Assembly: GCA_009694725.1 (NCBI GenBank)
Contig: SICV01000006.1
Location: 1 to 44,742 of the forward strand
DNA: 44,742 bases
DNA from: Candidatus Pacearchaeota archaeon
GTDB lineage: Archaea; Nanobdellota; Nanobdellia; Pacearchaeales; GW2011-AR1
Direction: 5' to 3'
Shown: piece by piece, positions 35,941 to 44,742 of the stretch
How positions within the stretch are numbered: position 1 is the stretch's first letter
Layout: each line of letters begins with the position of its first letter
Translations under genes and position numbers: made by a program
Notes under the pieces: generated by a model
Seen by the model: only the letters and a program-made list of their open reading frames with translations
Databases searched by the model: none
Told to the model about the DNA's origin: nothing

Positions 35941-36504
35941 ATGATTATTGGTGTGACCGGATTGATTGGTTCGGGAAAGGGGGCGGTGGCGACTATGTTG
36001 GTTGCGCGAAGTTTTATTAGATTTGGGTGTTCAGATATTATTGCCGAAGAAGTTCGTACGCGAGGATTGGAGGTCACTCGTGCGCATTTGATTATGGTGG
36101 GGAATGAGATACGTGAACGTGAAGGGTCGGATGCTTTGGCGCGACGTATTATTGCAAAGATACAGGTAGGGAATAACTACGTGGTGGAAGGGTTTCGGAA
36201 TATTGCAGAAGTCAAGGCATTTCGTGAACTTCCTGACTTTTTATTGTTAGGGGTCGCTGCTGGAAAACAACGTCGGATGCACTGGGTATTTGATCGCAAG
36301 CGTGTGGGTGACCCGAATACTCTTGCTGAATTTGATGCGCTTGAACAACGGGACTTTTTACAATTTACACCCCATGGACAACAGAATGCTCTGTGTTTTG
36401 CTCTTTCTGATTACTATCTTTCGAATGAAGGGACGTTAGCGGAATTACGTACACAGTTATTTGCTGCGTTGCATCAGGGTACCAAAGCACCGGTTTCTTT
36501 ATAA
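35941..36504 (+). CDS. P-loop (deoxy)nucleoside monophosphate kinase / dephospho-CoA kinase-like
   Basis: MIIGVTGLIGSGKGAVATML; start trimmed from 35854. Confidence 0.75.
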   Translation: MIIGVTGLIGSGKGAVATMLVARSFIRFGCSDIIAEEVRTRGLEVTRAHLIMVGNEIREREGSDALARRIIAKIQVGNNYVVEGFRNIAEVKAFRELPDFLLLGVAAGKQRRMHWVFDRKRVGDPNTLAEFDALEQRDFLQFTPHGQQNALCFALSDYYLSNEGTLAELRTQLFAALHQGTKAPVSL

Positions 36505-36509
36505 TTGGA

Positions 36510-36849
36510 GTGAGCGTATTGGCGTATTGGCCTATGTCGTCTCTCGTGCTCATTTCAATGGAAAGAATATTTTTGAAGTGATTCATGTCGTGACTGGCTC
36601 TCATTTGATTTGCCCTGCAGCCGTTACAACCTATGAAGCATTATGTCAAGAAATTGCCTGTGTTCGTTTTCGAGTGAAACTGTTTCATTTGACGTTGCTT
36701 CATTTACTCCACGATCGGATGATTCGAAGCACTATGAATCTCTTGCTTCTTCTCAGCAGAAAGCCCTTGATCGTATAGCTGACTCGTATCGGACACGAAA
36801 GAATGAGTTGCCGAATGGGAAGTTTCTTCCTGACAACTGGTCAGCGTAA
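36510..36849 (+). pseudogene. Conserved-looking gene with two frame lesions
   Basis: Removing an 8-bp tandem duplication (GCGTATTG x2, 36514-36529) and adding one T at TTTT 36667-36670 gives one frame: (V)SVLAYVVSRAHFNGKNIFEVIHVVTGSHLICPAAVTTYEALCQEIACVRFSSETVSFDVASFTPRSDDSKHYESLASSQQKALDRIADSYRTRKNELPNGKFLPDNWSA*. Confidence 0.6.
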
Positions 36850-36881
36850 GAATTAAGTAGGCTTCTTTAATCATTTCTGGT

Positions 36882-38057
36882 ATGTTATTGGGTCTTGTTG
36901 GTCGTCCGAACGCGGGAAAAAGCACGTTTTTCAAAGCGGCGACGCTCGTGGATGTGTTGATTGCCAATTATCCGTTTGCGACGATTAAACCGAATACAGG
37001 AATTGCGTATGTGCAGATTGCGGATCTTGCTGCTGATTTTGGGAAAGTGAGTAACCCGCGTGAAGGATATGTGAAGGCAGGGAAGCGGTTTGTACCGTTT
37101 CAACTTATGGATGTTGCAGGATTGGTAGAGGGAGCGAGTGAAGGGAAAGGATTGGGGAATGCATTCTTAAGTGATTTATCTGCAGCTGATGCCTTCTTGC
37201 ATGTGGTTGATATGAGTGGGGAGACGGATAGTGAAGGGAAGCCGGCAGAGAATCATGATCCTGCTGCAGATATTCGTATTATTGAGCGAGAATTGGACTT
37301 GTGGTATCATGGGATCTTGGGAAAAGTCTGGACTGTGTTTGCACGGACGATGGAGATGCAGAAGCAGAAATTTGAACAGGCAGTGGCGAAGCAATTTTCT
37401 GGATTGAAAGTGAGTGAAGATGATGTTCGTGCAGTAGTGTTGAAGTCAAAATTGAATCAGGAGAAGCCGACTACCTGGACGGGGCAAGAAGTGTTTCAGT
37501 TTGCCCAGTTGTTGCGGAAGTATACGAAACCGATGATTATTGTGGCCAATAAAGTGGATAGACCCAATGGAAAGGGGAATTACGAACGGATGAAAACTCT
37601 CTTTGATTATTCTATTATCCCTGTGTTTGCTGATGGGGAATTGAGTTTACGTCAAGCGGATAAAGCTGGACTCATTGACTATGTGCCTGGCGCTTCTTCG
37701 TTTACTTTGAAGGAAGGGCTGAATGATAAACAGAAAGAGGCGTTACAGAGTATTCAAGAATTAATGACCACGTTTGGAAGTACGGGTGTGCAAACGGTGC
37801 TGAATCAGGCCGTGTTTGAGGTCTTACAGTATGTTGCCGTCTATCCTGCGGGATTGAAATTGGTCGATAGTAAAGGAAATGTGTTGCCTGATTGTTATTT
37901 GATGCCTCCCGGTTCAACGGCGCTTGATTTTGCATTCCGTCTCCATAGTGATATTGGGCGAGATTTTGTCAAGGCGATGCATATTAAGACCCGACAAGCA
38001 GTGGGGAAGGATTATATCATCAAGAGCGGGGATGGGTTAGAAATCCTGACGAAATAA
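36882..38057 (+). CDS. YchF/OLA1-like GTPase, archaeal branch
   Basis: LLGLVGRPNAGKSTFFKAATLVDVLIANYPFATIKPNTG; DVAGLVEGASEGKGLGNAFL; C-terminal TGS-like end. Confidence 0.93.
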   Translation: MLLGLVGRPNAGKSTFFKAATLVDVLIANYPFATIKPNTGIAYVQIADLAADFGKVSNPREGYVKAGKRFVPFQLMDVAGLVEGASEGKGLGNAFLSDLSAADAFLHVVDMSGETDSEGKPAENHDPAADIRIIERELDLWYHGILGKVWTVFARTMEMQKQKFEQAVAKQFSGLKVSEDDVRAVVLKSKLNQEKPTTWTGQEVFQFAQLLRKYTKPMIIVANKVDRPNGKGNYERMKTLFDYSIIPVFADGELSLRQADKAGLIDYVPGASSFTLKEGLNDKQKEALQSIQELMTTFGSTGVQTVLNQAVFEVLQYVAVYPAGLKLVDSKGNVLPDCYLMPPGSTALDFAFRLHSDIGRDFVKAMHIKTRQAVGKDYIIKSGDGLEILTK

Positions 38058-38086
38058 GATATTTTTATAAACTTTAACTCTTTTTG

Positions 38087-38236
38087 ATGACTGTGGTTAT
38101 ATCTTCAAGTAAAAAATTAACGCGGAATATAACTTTTAAGCAGTATGTAACACAATTCCTTCGGTCTCAAGAAGGTTATATCTCCATTAAGGAAGCGTTG
38201 AGAGAAGCTGAGAAGAAGTGGCCACGAGTTCGTTAG
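38087..38236 (+). CDS. Possible 49-aa small protein
   Basis: MTVVISSSKKLTRNITFKQYVTQFLRSQEGYISIKEALREAEKKWPRVR; TTTTTATAAA ~20 nt upstream; below the ORF-track cut-off. Confidence 0.5.
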   Translation: MTVVISSSKKLTRNITFKQYVTQFLRSQEGYISIKEALREAEKKWPRVR

Positions 38237-38243
38237 CTGGATA

Positions 38244-38444
38244 TTATTTCAGTCGTTTTCGTGAAAATAATCCTACAAATTTATCATCTAATTTGTCTGA
38301 GTGTGACGATTTGAGATTGATGACTGAGCGACGAATGATAGACTCGGCACATTCGGGAACTGATTGGAGTTCACGTTTTGCTCGCTTTTCTAAGCGTTGA
38401 TAGACTTCCCGATCGACTGAAACGGTGAAGGAGGTACGTGCCAT
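38244..38444 (-). CDS. Ribbon-helix-helix-like small protein
   Basis: MARTSFTVSVDREVYQRLEKRAKRELQSVPECAESIIRRSV. Confidence 0.6.
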   Translation of the reverse strand: MARTSFTVSVDREVYQRLEKRAKRELQSVPECAESIIRRSVINLKSSHSDKLDDKFVGLFSRKRLK

Positions 38445-38722
38445 TATTTCTTCCGTTCAACATATACTTTCTGAACTGCAAACGACTTGTAGATGCCTTC
38501 TAAGATGTCAGTGCCGGCATAGCCTGCAAGCAAACTCAAGCGTTTATCAAAGTCAAAGATGATGCCTGTGAAGACGCCAATGATAATGGCAATCACGATT
38601 GTAATGAGGTAATAGTGCCAGAGGATACGTCGTCTGAGGGAAAGTGCTTTCAATAAACCTACGACGCCCCTCGTGAGTCCACCGAGTGCGCCTAAGAGAG
38701 CAGCAGCAACAATCACTTCCAT
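38444..38722 (-). CDS. Small membrane protein, unknown function
   Basis: ALLGALGGLTRGVVGLLKAL...TIVIAIIIGVFTGIIF...GYAGTDILEGIYK; 1-nt overlap with the RHH gene. Confidence 0.6.
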   Translation of the reverse strand: MEVIVAAALLGALGGLTRGVVGLLKALSLRRRILWHYYLITIVIAIIIGVFTGIIFDFDKRLSLLAGYAGTDILEGIYKSFAVQKVYVERKK

Positions 38723-38813
38723 TATGACGAGTGAGCGATTGTTGTATATAAGAGTTACGTTTCTACTTCTCTACCGCATACAATCTTAAAAAGGATGTTC
38801 TTTTCTCAAGGAG

Positions 38814-39035
38814 ATGGGGATGAAGATTACAGTCAAAGCGCGGTTTAATACATCGCATGAGAAGCTTGAAGCGTTCGGGAATAATATGTATCTGGCCTAT
38901 CTTATGCTCCCTGAAGATGCAGAGAGTGGGAAGGTCTTGGCGATGTTGTTATCTAAGAAAATGGGTGTTCCTCCGACTCGTGTGGAGTTTGCAGGGAAAG
39001 ATGTACGCGGTTATTTTGTGTTTGAGTATTTGTAA
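38814..39035 (+). CDS. DUF167/YggU-like protein
   Basis: MKITVKARFNTSHEKLEAFGNNMYLAYLMLPEDAESGKVLAMLLSKKMGVPPTRVEFAGKDVRGYFVFE. Confidence 0.65.
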   Translation: MGMKITVKARFNTSHEKLEAFGNNMYLAYLMLPEDAESGKVLAMLLSKKMGVPPTRVEFAGKDVRGYFVFEYL

Positions 39036-39181
39036 TTTTTGTTATTTTACTGGTTTGATATCGAGTGTATGTTCTTGATGAAGAGTTTAGGGCAGCCAGG
39101 TGTACTTTTCTGAGTATTCAGGTTTATCCTCCTGAATCCTTAAATAGGGATGATTTCTTCTGATGCGATGAGAGGTGTGGT

Positions 39182-39622
39182 ATGAAGTATGTGTATGCGC
39201 CGGAGTTACAGGCACGAATGGAAGTGATTGTTGGTGCGTTAGGTATGGATCATGTGATTATTGAACGGGTGAAGTGCTATCGAAGTAGTGGGAGTAGCAC
39301 CAAACGGACCATTGCGCGATGTCATACGATTGGAAAGCTCATGCAACAGACGATTGGATGTCAAGCACACTATGCGATTGAATTTTTAGAGCGGTTTGGT
39401 CGAATGAGTCAAGAGGAACAAGATAAGGTGATTATTCATGAGCTGTTGCATATTCCTAAGACGTTCGGTGGGGGGTTCAGACAGCATGACTTTGTGTGTG
39501 AAGAGAACATTGAGAAGCTGTATACCCAGCTTATGCGCTTGGAAGGGAAGCAGGTACGTTCTCCTACACCTGTTCGTTCACTTCTTCCTTCTTTTTTCAG
39601 AGTTTCATTTTCAGGATCGTAG
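39182..39622 (+). CDS. Putative metallopeptidase (HELLH)
   Basis: DKVIIHELLHIPKTFGGGFRQHDFVCEENIEKLYTQL. Confidence 0.85.
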   Translation: MKYVYAPELQARMEVIVGALGMDHVIIERVKCYRSSGSSTKRTIARCHTIGKLMQQTIGCQAHYAIEFLERFGRMSQEEQDKVIIHELLHIPKTFGGGFRQHDFVCEENIEKLYTQLMRLEGKQVRSPTPVRSLLPSFFRVSFSGS

Positions 39623-39707
39623 GAGAACTTCTTTTTTGTCGTCGCTAAGTCTACGAACATGTTTATATACTTGTAGATAATGATTGTGCTGAGGGATTGA
39701 AAGAAAA

Positions 39708-42700
39708 GTGGTGCATGAGAAGTTTACGTATAAAGATGGCAAGCAGTATGGACCCTATTTGTATGAAAATAAACGTGTTGATGGGAAAGTAATTACGTCG
39801 TATATGGGAAAACAGGGGCCTTTCCCTTTGCGTTATTGGATTGGTTTTTTTATACTTATTTTGGTTGTTGTTGTCTTACTTGGTTTCGTCTCTTTTACAC
39901 CCGCTCCTTCCACTAGTCAGGTTTCAGTTGAGTTTGATCCTGTTTTTGTCACCGGAGAACCTTTGGCAGGTACTGTAAAATTTAATCTTAAAGCGGGTGA
40001 ATTAGTGCCACAAGATGCGAGAGTGGTATTGTGGAGTGGAAATCAATCTGCGGAATTTTTATTGTCTGAAGTATCAGTACAAGCTGATTTGTTATCAGGG
40101 GCTTTTTTTGCTGAGGGAGTCTCGTTAGAGGGAAATGGGGAAGGATACGGGGCGTATGGTACAAAGGTGTCTCGTCCTACACTCGATTTTCAATTACTGA
40201 TTACCTCTTCTGTTGATGATTCTTCTTCTGAAGAAGATTCTGAGGCGCCTTCTTTGGGTGAGGTGTCAGGGGGAGTTGTTGAACAGATAGGTAGTGAAGA
40301 AGATACCTCTGAAGCTGCTTCCGAGGCTTCTTCTGAAGAAGCGGCCAGTGCTGTAACCGGTAATGCGATTATTGAACGCGCTTTTACGGTAGATGGACAG
40401 GTTTCTGTCGATGAACCTTTCTCGTATACGCTTGAAACAGGACAAGAGGCATCTCTTGTGCGAGGAAGTGTACGTGATGGCACAACTGCGTTACAGGATG
40501 ATCTTCTATCTGTTGCTACTTCTGCTTCGTCTGTTGGGGTAACAACCGACTATACGCTCGAAGAGCAAGGATTTGGGGAAGAGTATCTGGGCGAATATGA
40601 AGTGGTGTTGACGTTGGACTTAGCGTCATTTGATTTTGTTGCTATCTCTCCGGTATTTACGGTTCAGTTAGCTTATGCAAATGTTTCTATTGCGACTGCT
40701 TCGGTTGATTTGACGGTTGTTCCTACTCAGAATGCGAGTGTGATAGATGGCCCTTTATCCGGTTTGTTTGATAATACCACTTTCAATGGAACAATTGCGA
40801 ATGATACCTTGGTGAGCGGTTTTAATATTTCTGCCCCTTCTCTCTCTTTCATAGGGATTATTCCCCTCCAGCGATTGAGCATCAATGATTCTCTTATTTT
40901 GGATACTTCGGTTTATTTTGTTGGTGCAGAGAATGTTACGTTGAATGGGGAGCATGTGCATGCAACGAGTGTAGACTTGAATCTAACAGTACGTGCAGAT
41001 GAAGGATTTAAGGGGGCTATTCGAGCGACGGTTACGGGTTGGAACGGAACGGACTCCGTTACAAGTAATCAATTTACGGTGTTAGTTTCTTCAGGAGCTA
41101 CACGTATTACGACTGCTCGTACTCAGATTAAAGTGGGTGAACCGGTGCACTGGGTGACAAATATATCGTTAGATACTCCTGAAAATGTTACGTTTGCATT
41201 ACCTCCTGAAACATATAATATTACGGTTATTGCTCATACTGCAGAAGGGACACAGGAAATAGTGAATCCTTCTTCTTTATTCACGGGAGAAGTGACTGTT
41301 GATATTGATCTAGACCGTGAATTCTTTGTAAAACGTTGGTTCCGTGCATTGTTTAAAGGAATTACCGGCAATGTTGTAGATGAGGAAACTATCCCCGATG
41401 TAACACTTACCTTAGATGCACCTGCGGCGATTGGGTATGCTATTTCGTATTATACGGAAGCGCCTACTGCGAACGAAACCAGTACTGCACAGGGCAAGGA
41501 CATTGTTATTTCTGGACCGGACACGGTACATTATACGGATGTGATTGCATTTACTACGTTAGATAATACGTTCTCGGTTGGAGACCACGGGAAGATAGGA
41601 TTGTATTGGCATACGATGGTTGGTGAAATGGGGACTGAACTGAAAGAAGTTGCCGATGTGCCTGCACTAGAAGTGATTGAGACGACTGATGCTACTGTTG
41701 ATTCTGATATCGTGGTGAATGAATCTGAGCCTGTTGAGGAAGAAGCAGCTGTTTCGTTGTTTGGTAGTTTGTTATCGGGGAATGTGATCATTCAGATTGC
41801 TAATGAAACCATTTCCAATGTGAACACCACATCCCTTGTGCGGGTTACCTCTTCGTTACAAGCGATGCCGTTTGATGCGTATGATGTCGATGGAGATGGA
41901 TACCTGGATTATATGGAATGGGTTGTCCCTCATTTATCCGATCAAGTTTTTAGTTTGGTGTTTACGAGTGCTAATTCTTCAGTGCCTGGAGGGAATATTA
42001 CGTTTGAAGGAACGACTAATCAATTTTCACATCTGACGATTTCTTCTCTTGCGCCTTATGATTCTTTAGTCGGTTATTGGCCTTTTGATAGGAACGATGT
42101 TGCTAACGGAATCGTGTATGATTATACTCGAGAAGAAAATGATGCAACGGGTAGTGGCGGAATAAATATTGCTGGTCAATCCTGCCTTTACGGTATGTGT
42201 CTTGATTATGACGGGGTGGATGATTATTTAGATGCTACTAATGATTCAAGTTTACAAATATATGATAATGGAACAATAATGGCTTGGATTAATAATACTC
42301 ATTATGAAACAGTTTTTGGTTATCAGTTTATTGCCTCTAAAAAATATAATTACGGTCTCCTTACAAATAATGGTAACTTTGCGACCTATGACTGGGGAGA
42401 TAATGCACCAAGAGATAGTGGTGTACCGGTTAATGATAGTAACTGGCATCACGTAGCCGTAAGCTGGGTTGATGGCGTTGCTGATGCAACTCAACTCTAT
42501 GTCGATGGAATCAGAGTAATGAATACTACGGTAACCATAGTTCCAAATGGACAACCTTACGTTTCTCTTTGGCTAGGTTCGACTTGGGGTAATGCGCAAA
42601 TGAAATTTCTTGGTCAAATAGATGAAGTAATGGTATTTAATAAATCTTTAAATGATTCAGATATTCTGAGCATCTATCAGAATCAATCAGCACGATTTGT

Positions 42701-44048
42701 TGTGCGAGGAGAGCAAGAAACAAAATTCTTTAATATTAGTCAGGGCTTGACCTCTCTTAACCTTTCATTACAACAGTATCTGCGAGCAGGGGGAACGAAT
42801 ATTTCTGCGCGTGTGGGGGCGTGGGATAGTTCGTTGGATTATAATATAAGTGATTTGAATAGCACGGCGAATAGCCTTGTATTATATTATAATTTTGATA
42901 ATCGTTCGGCGATTGGAGAGAATCAAACGTTAGTTGTTGACCGAAAGGGAATGAGTAATGGTTCGGTATTTGGGGGAAATGGTACGATTGCAAACGGCAT
43001 TTTTGGTCGAGCTTTACAATTTGATGGGGTTGATGATTACGCTTTATTTTCCGATACAATTTTGCCTGCAGATAATTTACCTCGAACCGTTGCTTTGTGG
43101 GCAAAAACGATATCTGATTCGACTGAAATCTATGCCTTTTCTTATGGAACGTATTCTAGTAATGCTGATTTTATGCTTGGAATGCATAGTAGCCGTATCG
43201 TTGTTGCGAGTCAAGATTATGCATTATTTGGTGTTGGGACGCTTATTAATAATGGGGAATGGCATCATTTAGTTGTTACTCATGATGGCACTATTTCTAC
43301 GTTATATGTCGATGGCTCTTTTGATGTTGCAGGGCCGCTTACCTTTGCAACAACGTTAAATCAAGGTAAGATTGGAGGGCCTTCAAGTAATGCTGCTTAT
43401 TGGGATGGGTCAATCGATGAAGTCATGATCTTCGATCGGTCGTTAACAAGTGCAGAAGTGAAAGAGTTGTATGTGAAAGGGCGGGCTTTGTGGAGTTATA
43501 CTGCGTATCAAAATTTATCTGGTTTGTATTCGGCAGATAATGAATCGAGGAATACCTTTACGATTGCTTCTCTAACGACGCATATTTTGCCGAACTTTTT
43601 GTTAACGAGTGATGCGAATCGTTTTTATTCTCCGGTGTTGCAAGCGACAAAAAGTGCTCCCGCAAATGTAACGGTTGCTCAGGGGCTTGATACGTGTACG
43701 TATAGTGGTAGTGGCAATTGGGCGGTGACTGCAGGAGATAATTGCACGATTACTTCCAATGTGAATCTTAATAAAAATAATTTTACGATTACAGGTGTTG
43801 GACGGTTTACCTTGAACGGGGCAAATATTAGTAACTTTACGAAAGGGAAAATTGCAGGAACTTCAGGAGTGAATGCTGTTGCCGTACGTGTTATTAATGG
43901 GGGGAAATTTGTGACTTCCTTTGTGTTAGGCCTCTTTTCTTTACTTGGTAGTTGGTTCATGCTTCCTGTTCTCCTACAAGGTTTATCGTCGGTGAAAGCA
44001 CAGACATCTTTATATAGCTCGAAGCAGATTCTAGGAGGATTACAATGA
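39708..44048 (+). CDS. Giant membrane-anchored surface protein with two LamG-like domains
   Basis: TM near N-terminus; Ser/Thr/Asn-rich; LamG-like SLVGYWPFDRNDVANGIVYDYT...LDYDGVDDYLD and SLVLYYNFDNRSAI...ALQFDGVDDYALF; C-terminal hydrophobic segment. GTG start assumed. Confidence 0.85.
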   Translation: MVHEKFTYKDGKQYGPYLYENKRVDGKVITSYMGKQGPFPLRYWIGFFILILVVVVLLGFVSFTPAPSTSQVSVEFDPVFVTGEPLAGTVKFNLKAGELVPQDARVVLWSGNQSAEFLLSEVSVQADLLSGAFFAEGVSLEGNGEGYGAYGTKVSRPTLDFQLLITSSVDDSSSEEDSEAPSLGEVSGGVVEQIGSEEDTSEAASEASSEEAASAVTGNAIIERAFTVDGQVSVDEPFSYTLETGQEASLVRGSVRDGTTALQDDLLSVATSASSVGVTTDYTLEEQGFGEEYLGEYEVVLTLDLASFDFVAISPVFTVQLAYANVSIATASVDLTVVPTQNASVIDGPLSGLFDNTTFNGTIANDTLVSGFNISAPSLSFIGIIPLQRLSINDSLILDTSVYFVGAENVTLNGEHVHATSVDLNLTVRADEGFKGAIRATVTGWNGTDSVTSNQFTVLVSSGATRITTARTQIKVGEPVHWVTNISLDTPENVTFALPPETYNITVIAHTAEGTQEIVNPSSLFTGEVTVDIDLDREFFVKRWFRALFKGITGNVVDEETIPDVTLTLDAPAAIGYAISYYTEAPTANETSTAQGKDIVISGPDTVHYTDVIAFTTLDNTFSVGDHGKIGLYWHTMVGEMGTELKEVADVPALEVIETTDATVDSDIVVNESEPVEEEAAVSLFGSLLSGNVIIQIANETISNVNTTSLVRVTSSLQAMPFDAYDVDGDGYLDYMEWVVPHLSDQVFSLVFTSANSSVPGGNITFEGTTNQFSHLTISSLAPYDSLVGYWPFDRNDVANGIVYDYTREENDATGSGGINIAGQSCLYGMCLDYDGVDDYLDATNDSSLQIYDNGTIMAWINNTHYETVFGYQFIASKKYNYGLLTNNGNFATYDWGDNAPRDSGVPVNDSNWHHVAVSWVDGVADATQLYVDGIRVMNTTVTIVPNGQPYVSLWLGSTWGNAQMKFLGQIDEVMVFNKSLNDSDILSIYQNQSARFVVRGEQETKFFNISQGLTSLNLSLQQYLRAGGTNISARVGAWDSSLDYNISDLNSTANSLVLYYNFDNRSAIGENQTLVVDRKGMSNGSVFGGNGTIANGIFGRALQFDGVDDYALFSDTILPADNLPRTVALWAKTISDSTEIYAFSYGTYSSNADFMLGMHSSRIVVASQDYALFGVGTLINNGEWHHLVVTHDGTISTLYVDGSFDVAGPLTFATTLNQGKIGGPSSNAAYWDGSIDEVMIFDRSLTSAEVKELYVKGRALWSYTAYQNLSGLYSADNESRNTFTIASLTTHILPNFLLTSDANRFYSPVLQATKSAPANVTVAQGLDTCTYSGSGNWAVTAGDNCTITSNVNLNKNNFTITGVGRFTLNGANISNFTKGKIAGTSGVNAVAVRVINGGKFVTSFVLGLFSLLGSWFMLPVLLQGLSSVKAQTSLYSSKQILGGLQ

Positions 44049-44742
44049 TGGTGATGCGAGGGATTTTTGTTCTGGTAAGTATCGTGTTCTTACTAGCTGT
44101 TGTTTCTGCTGCTGATCCAGGGCACGGTGCAAGCGTGATAAGTGCAGGGACTTTTGAATCGGGTGCGTATATCTTTCCGGGGAATCTGAGTATTGTAGGA
44201 AACTTATCGGTAGGTTCAAGTATTTTATTTGTGAATCCCACTGTAGGATATGTGGGTATTGGGACTGCAACCCCTCTTTCTGCTTTGGATGTACGTGGGC
44301 ATGTGAATGTTTCAGGTAACGTGACTGCTACGTACTTCCTCGGTTCGGGACAATTTTTGACCGGTATTTCGAGTGGGGCGTATAACGCAACCTATGCTTC
44401 CTTCGCGTACAATCAAACCTATGGAGGATCAACCTTCAACAGCACCTATGCAGCAAATGTTATCAACGCATCATTCAATCAAACCTTAACTGATGCATTG
44501 TACTCCACGACGTACAATGCCTCGTATGCTTCTTTCGCATACAATCAATCTGATGGCTCATATAACGCATCGTATGCTTCGTATGCATACAACCAAACAC
44601 TTGCTGCTATTTCCAATCTTGTTTCACAATATCTCAATCTCTCTGGGACGAATGCAAATCAGAATCTCAATGTTGGTGTGTACAACATCACCGCTGGAGC
44701 ATTCATCGGTGATGGGCGATACCTTCAGAATATTTCTACGTT
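44045..44742 (+). CDS. Secreted repeat protein, C-terminus beyond the window
   Basis: MMVMRGIFVLVSIVFLLAVVSAADPGHGAS...VGIGTATPLSALDVRGHVNVSGNVTATYFLGSGQFLTG then (YNATYASFAYNQT)-type repeats; ATGA overlap with previous gene; no stop before the window end. Confidence 0.82.
   Translation, partial: MMVMRGIFVLVSIVFLLAVVSAADPGHGASVISAGTFESGAYIFPGNLSIVGNLSVGSSILFVNPTVGYVGIGTATPLSALDVRGHVNVSGNVTATYFLGSGQFLTGISSGAYNATYASFAYNQTYGGSTFNSTYAANVINASFNQTLTDALYSTTYNASYASFAYNQSDGSYNASYASYAYNQTLAAISNLVSQYLNLSGTNANQNLNVGVYNITAGAFIGDGRYLQNIST

Noticed and set aside
1-44742. CRISPR array, cas genes, or complete transposon
   Set aside because: No regularly spaced repeats of 25-40 bp and no transposase, integrase or Cas motif recognised in the ORF list.

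Overview
This is a gene-dense archaeal chromosome segment. Archaeal markers are aIF5B, aIF2-gamma, S6e, the RpoE'-Spt4-S24e-S27ae operon and intron-containing tRNAs. The mix of short unknown proteins, sequon-rich surface proteins and minimal operons resembles a DPANN-type genome, but that placement is inference. Recognisable housekeeping genes are cysS, hisS, dus, two DEAD-box helicases, a YlqF-like permuted GTPase, a YchF-like GTPase, scpA, a UvrD/RecB-like helicase-nuclease, an exported MsrA-MsrB fusion, a PC4-like protein, an EgtD-like methyltransferase, a rhomboid protease and a RelE/AbrB toxin-antitoxin pair. There are five tRNA genes: Ser-CGA with intron, two His-GUG, Glu-UUC, and Ile-UAU with intron. 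Both window edges cut through long secreted proteins that the ORF track omits. The strongest unexplained signals are: (1) a ~200-nt intergenic region at 26.5-26.7 kb closed by a perfect 12-bp end-to-end inverted repeat, with a TATA box at the right spacing and an oligo-T tract after it, a good candidate for a new structured ncRNA; (2) two tandem ~75-nt repeats next to tRNA-His/hisS whose hairpins differ by four compensatory base-pair changes; (3) a ~31-nt hairpin element shared by the introns of tRNA-Ser and tRNA-Ile in opposite orientations; (4) a duplicated aIF2-gamma C-terminal coding tail that looks like an integration scar; (5) a dispersed intergenic motif, GGTATCTGATGTACGTT..GATGAGGGGTTCAG. 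All folds, alignments and family calls were made by eye; no search or folding program was run.
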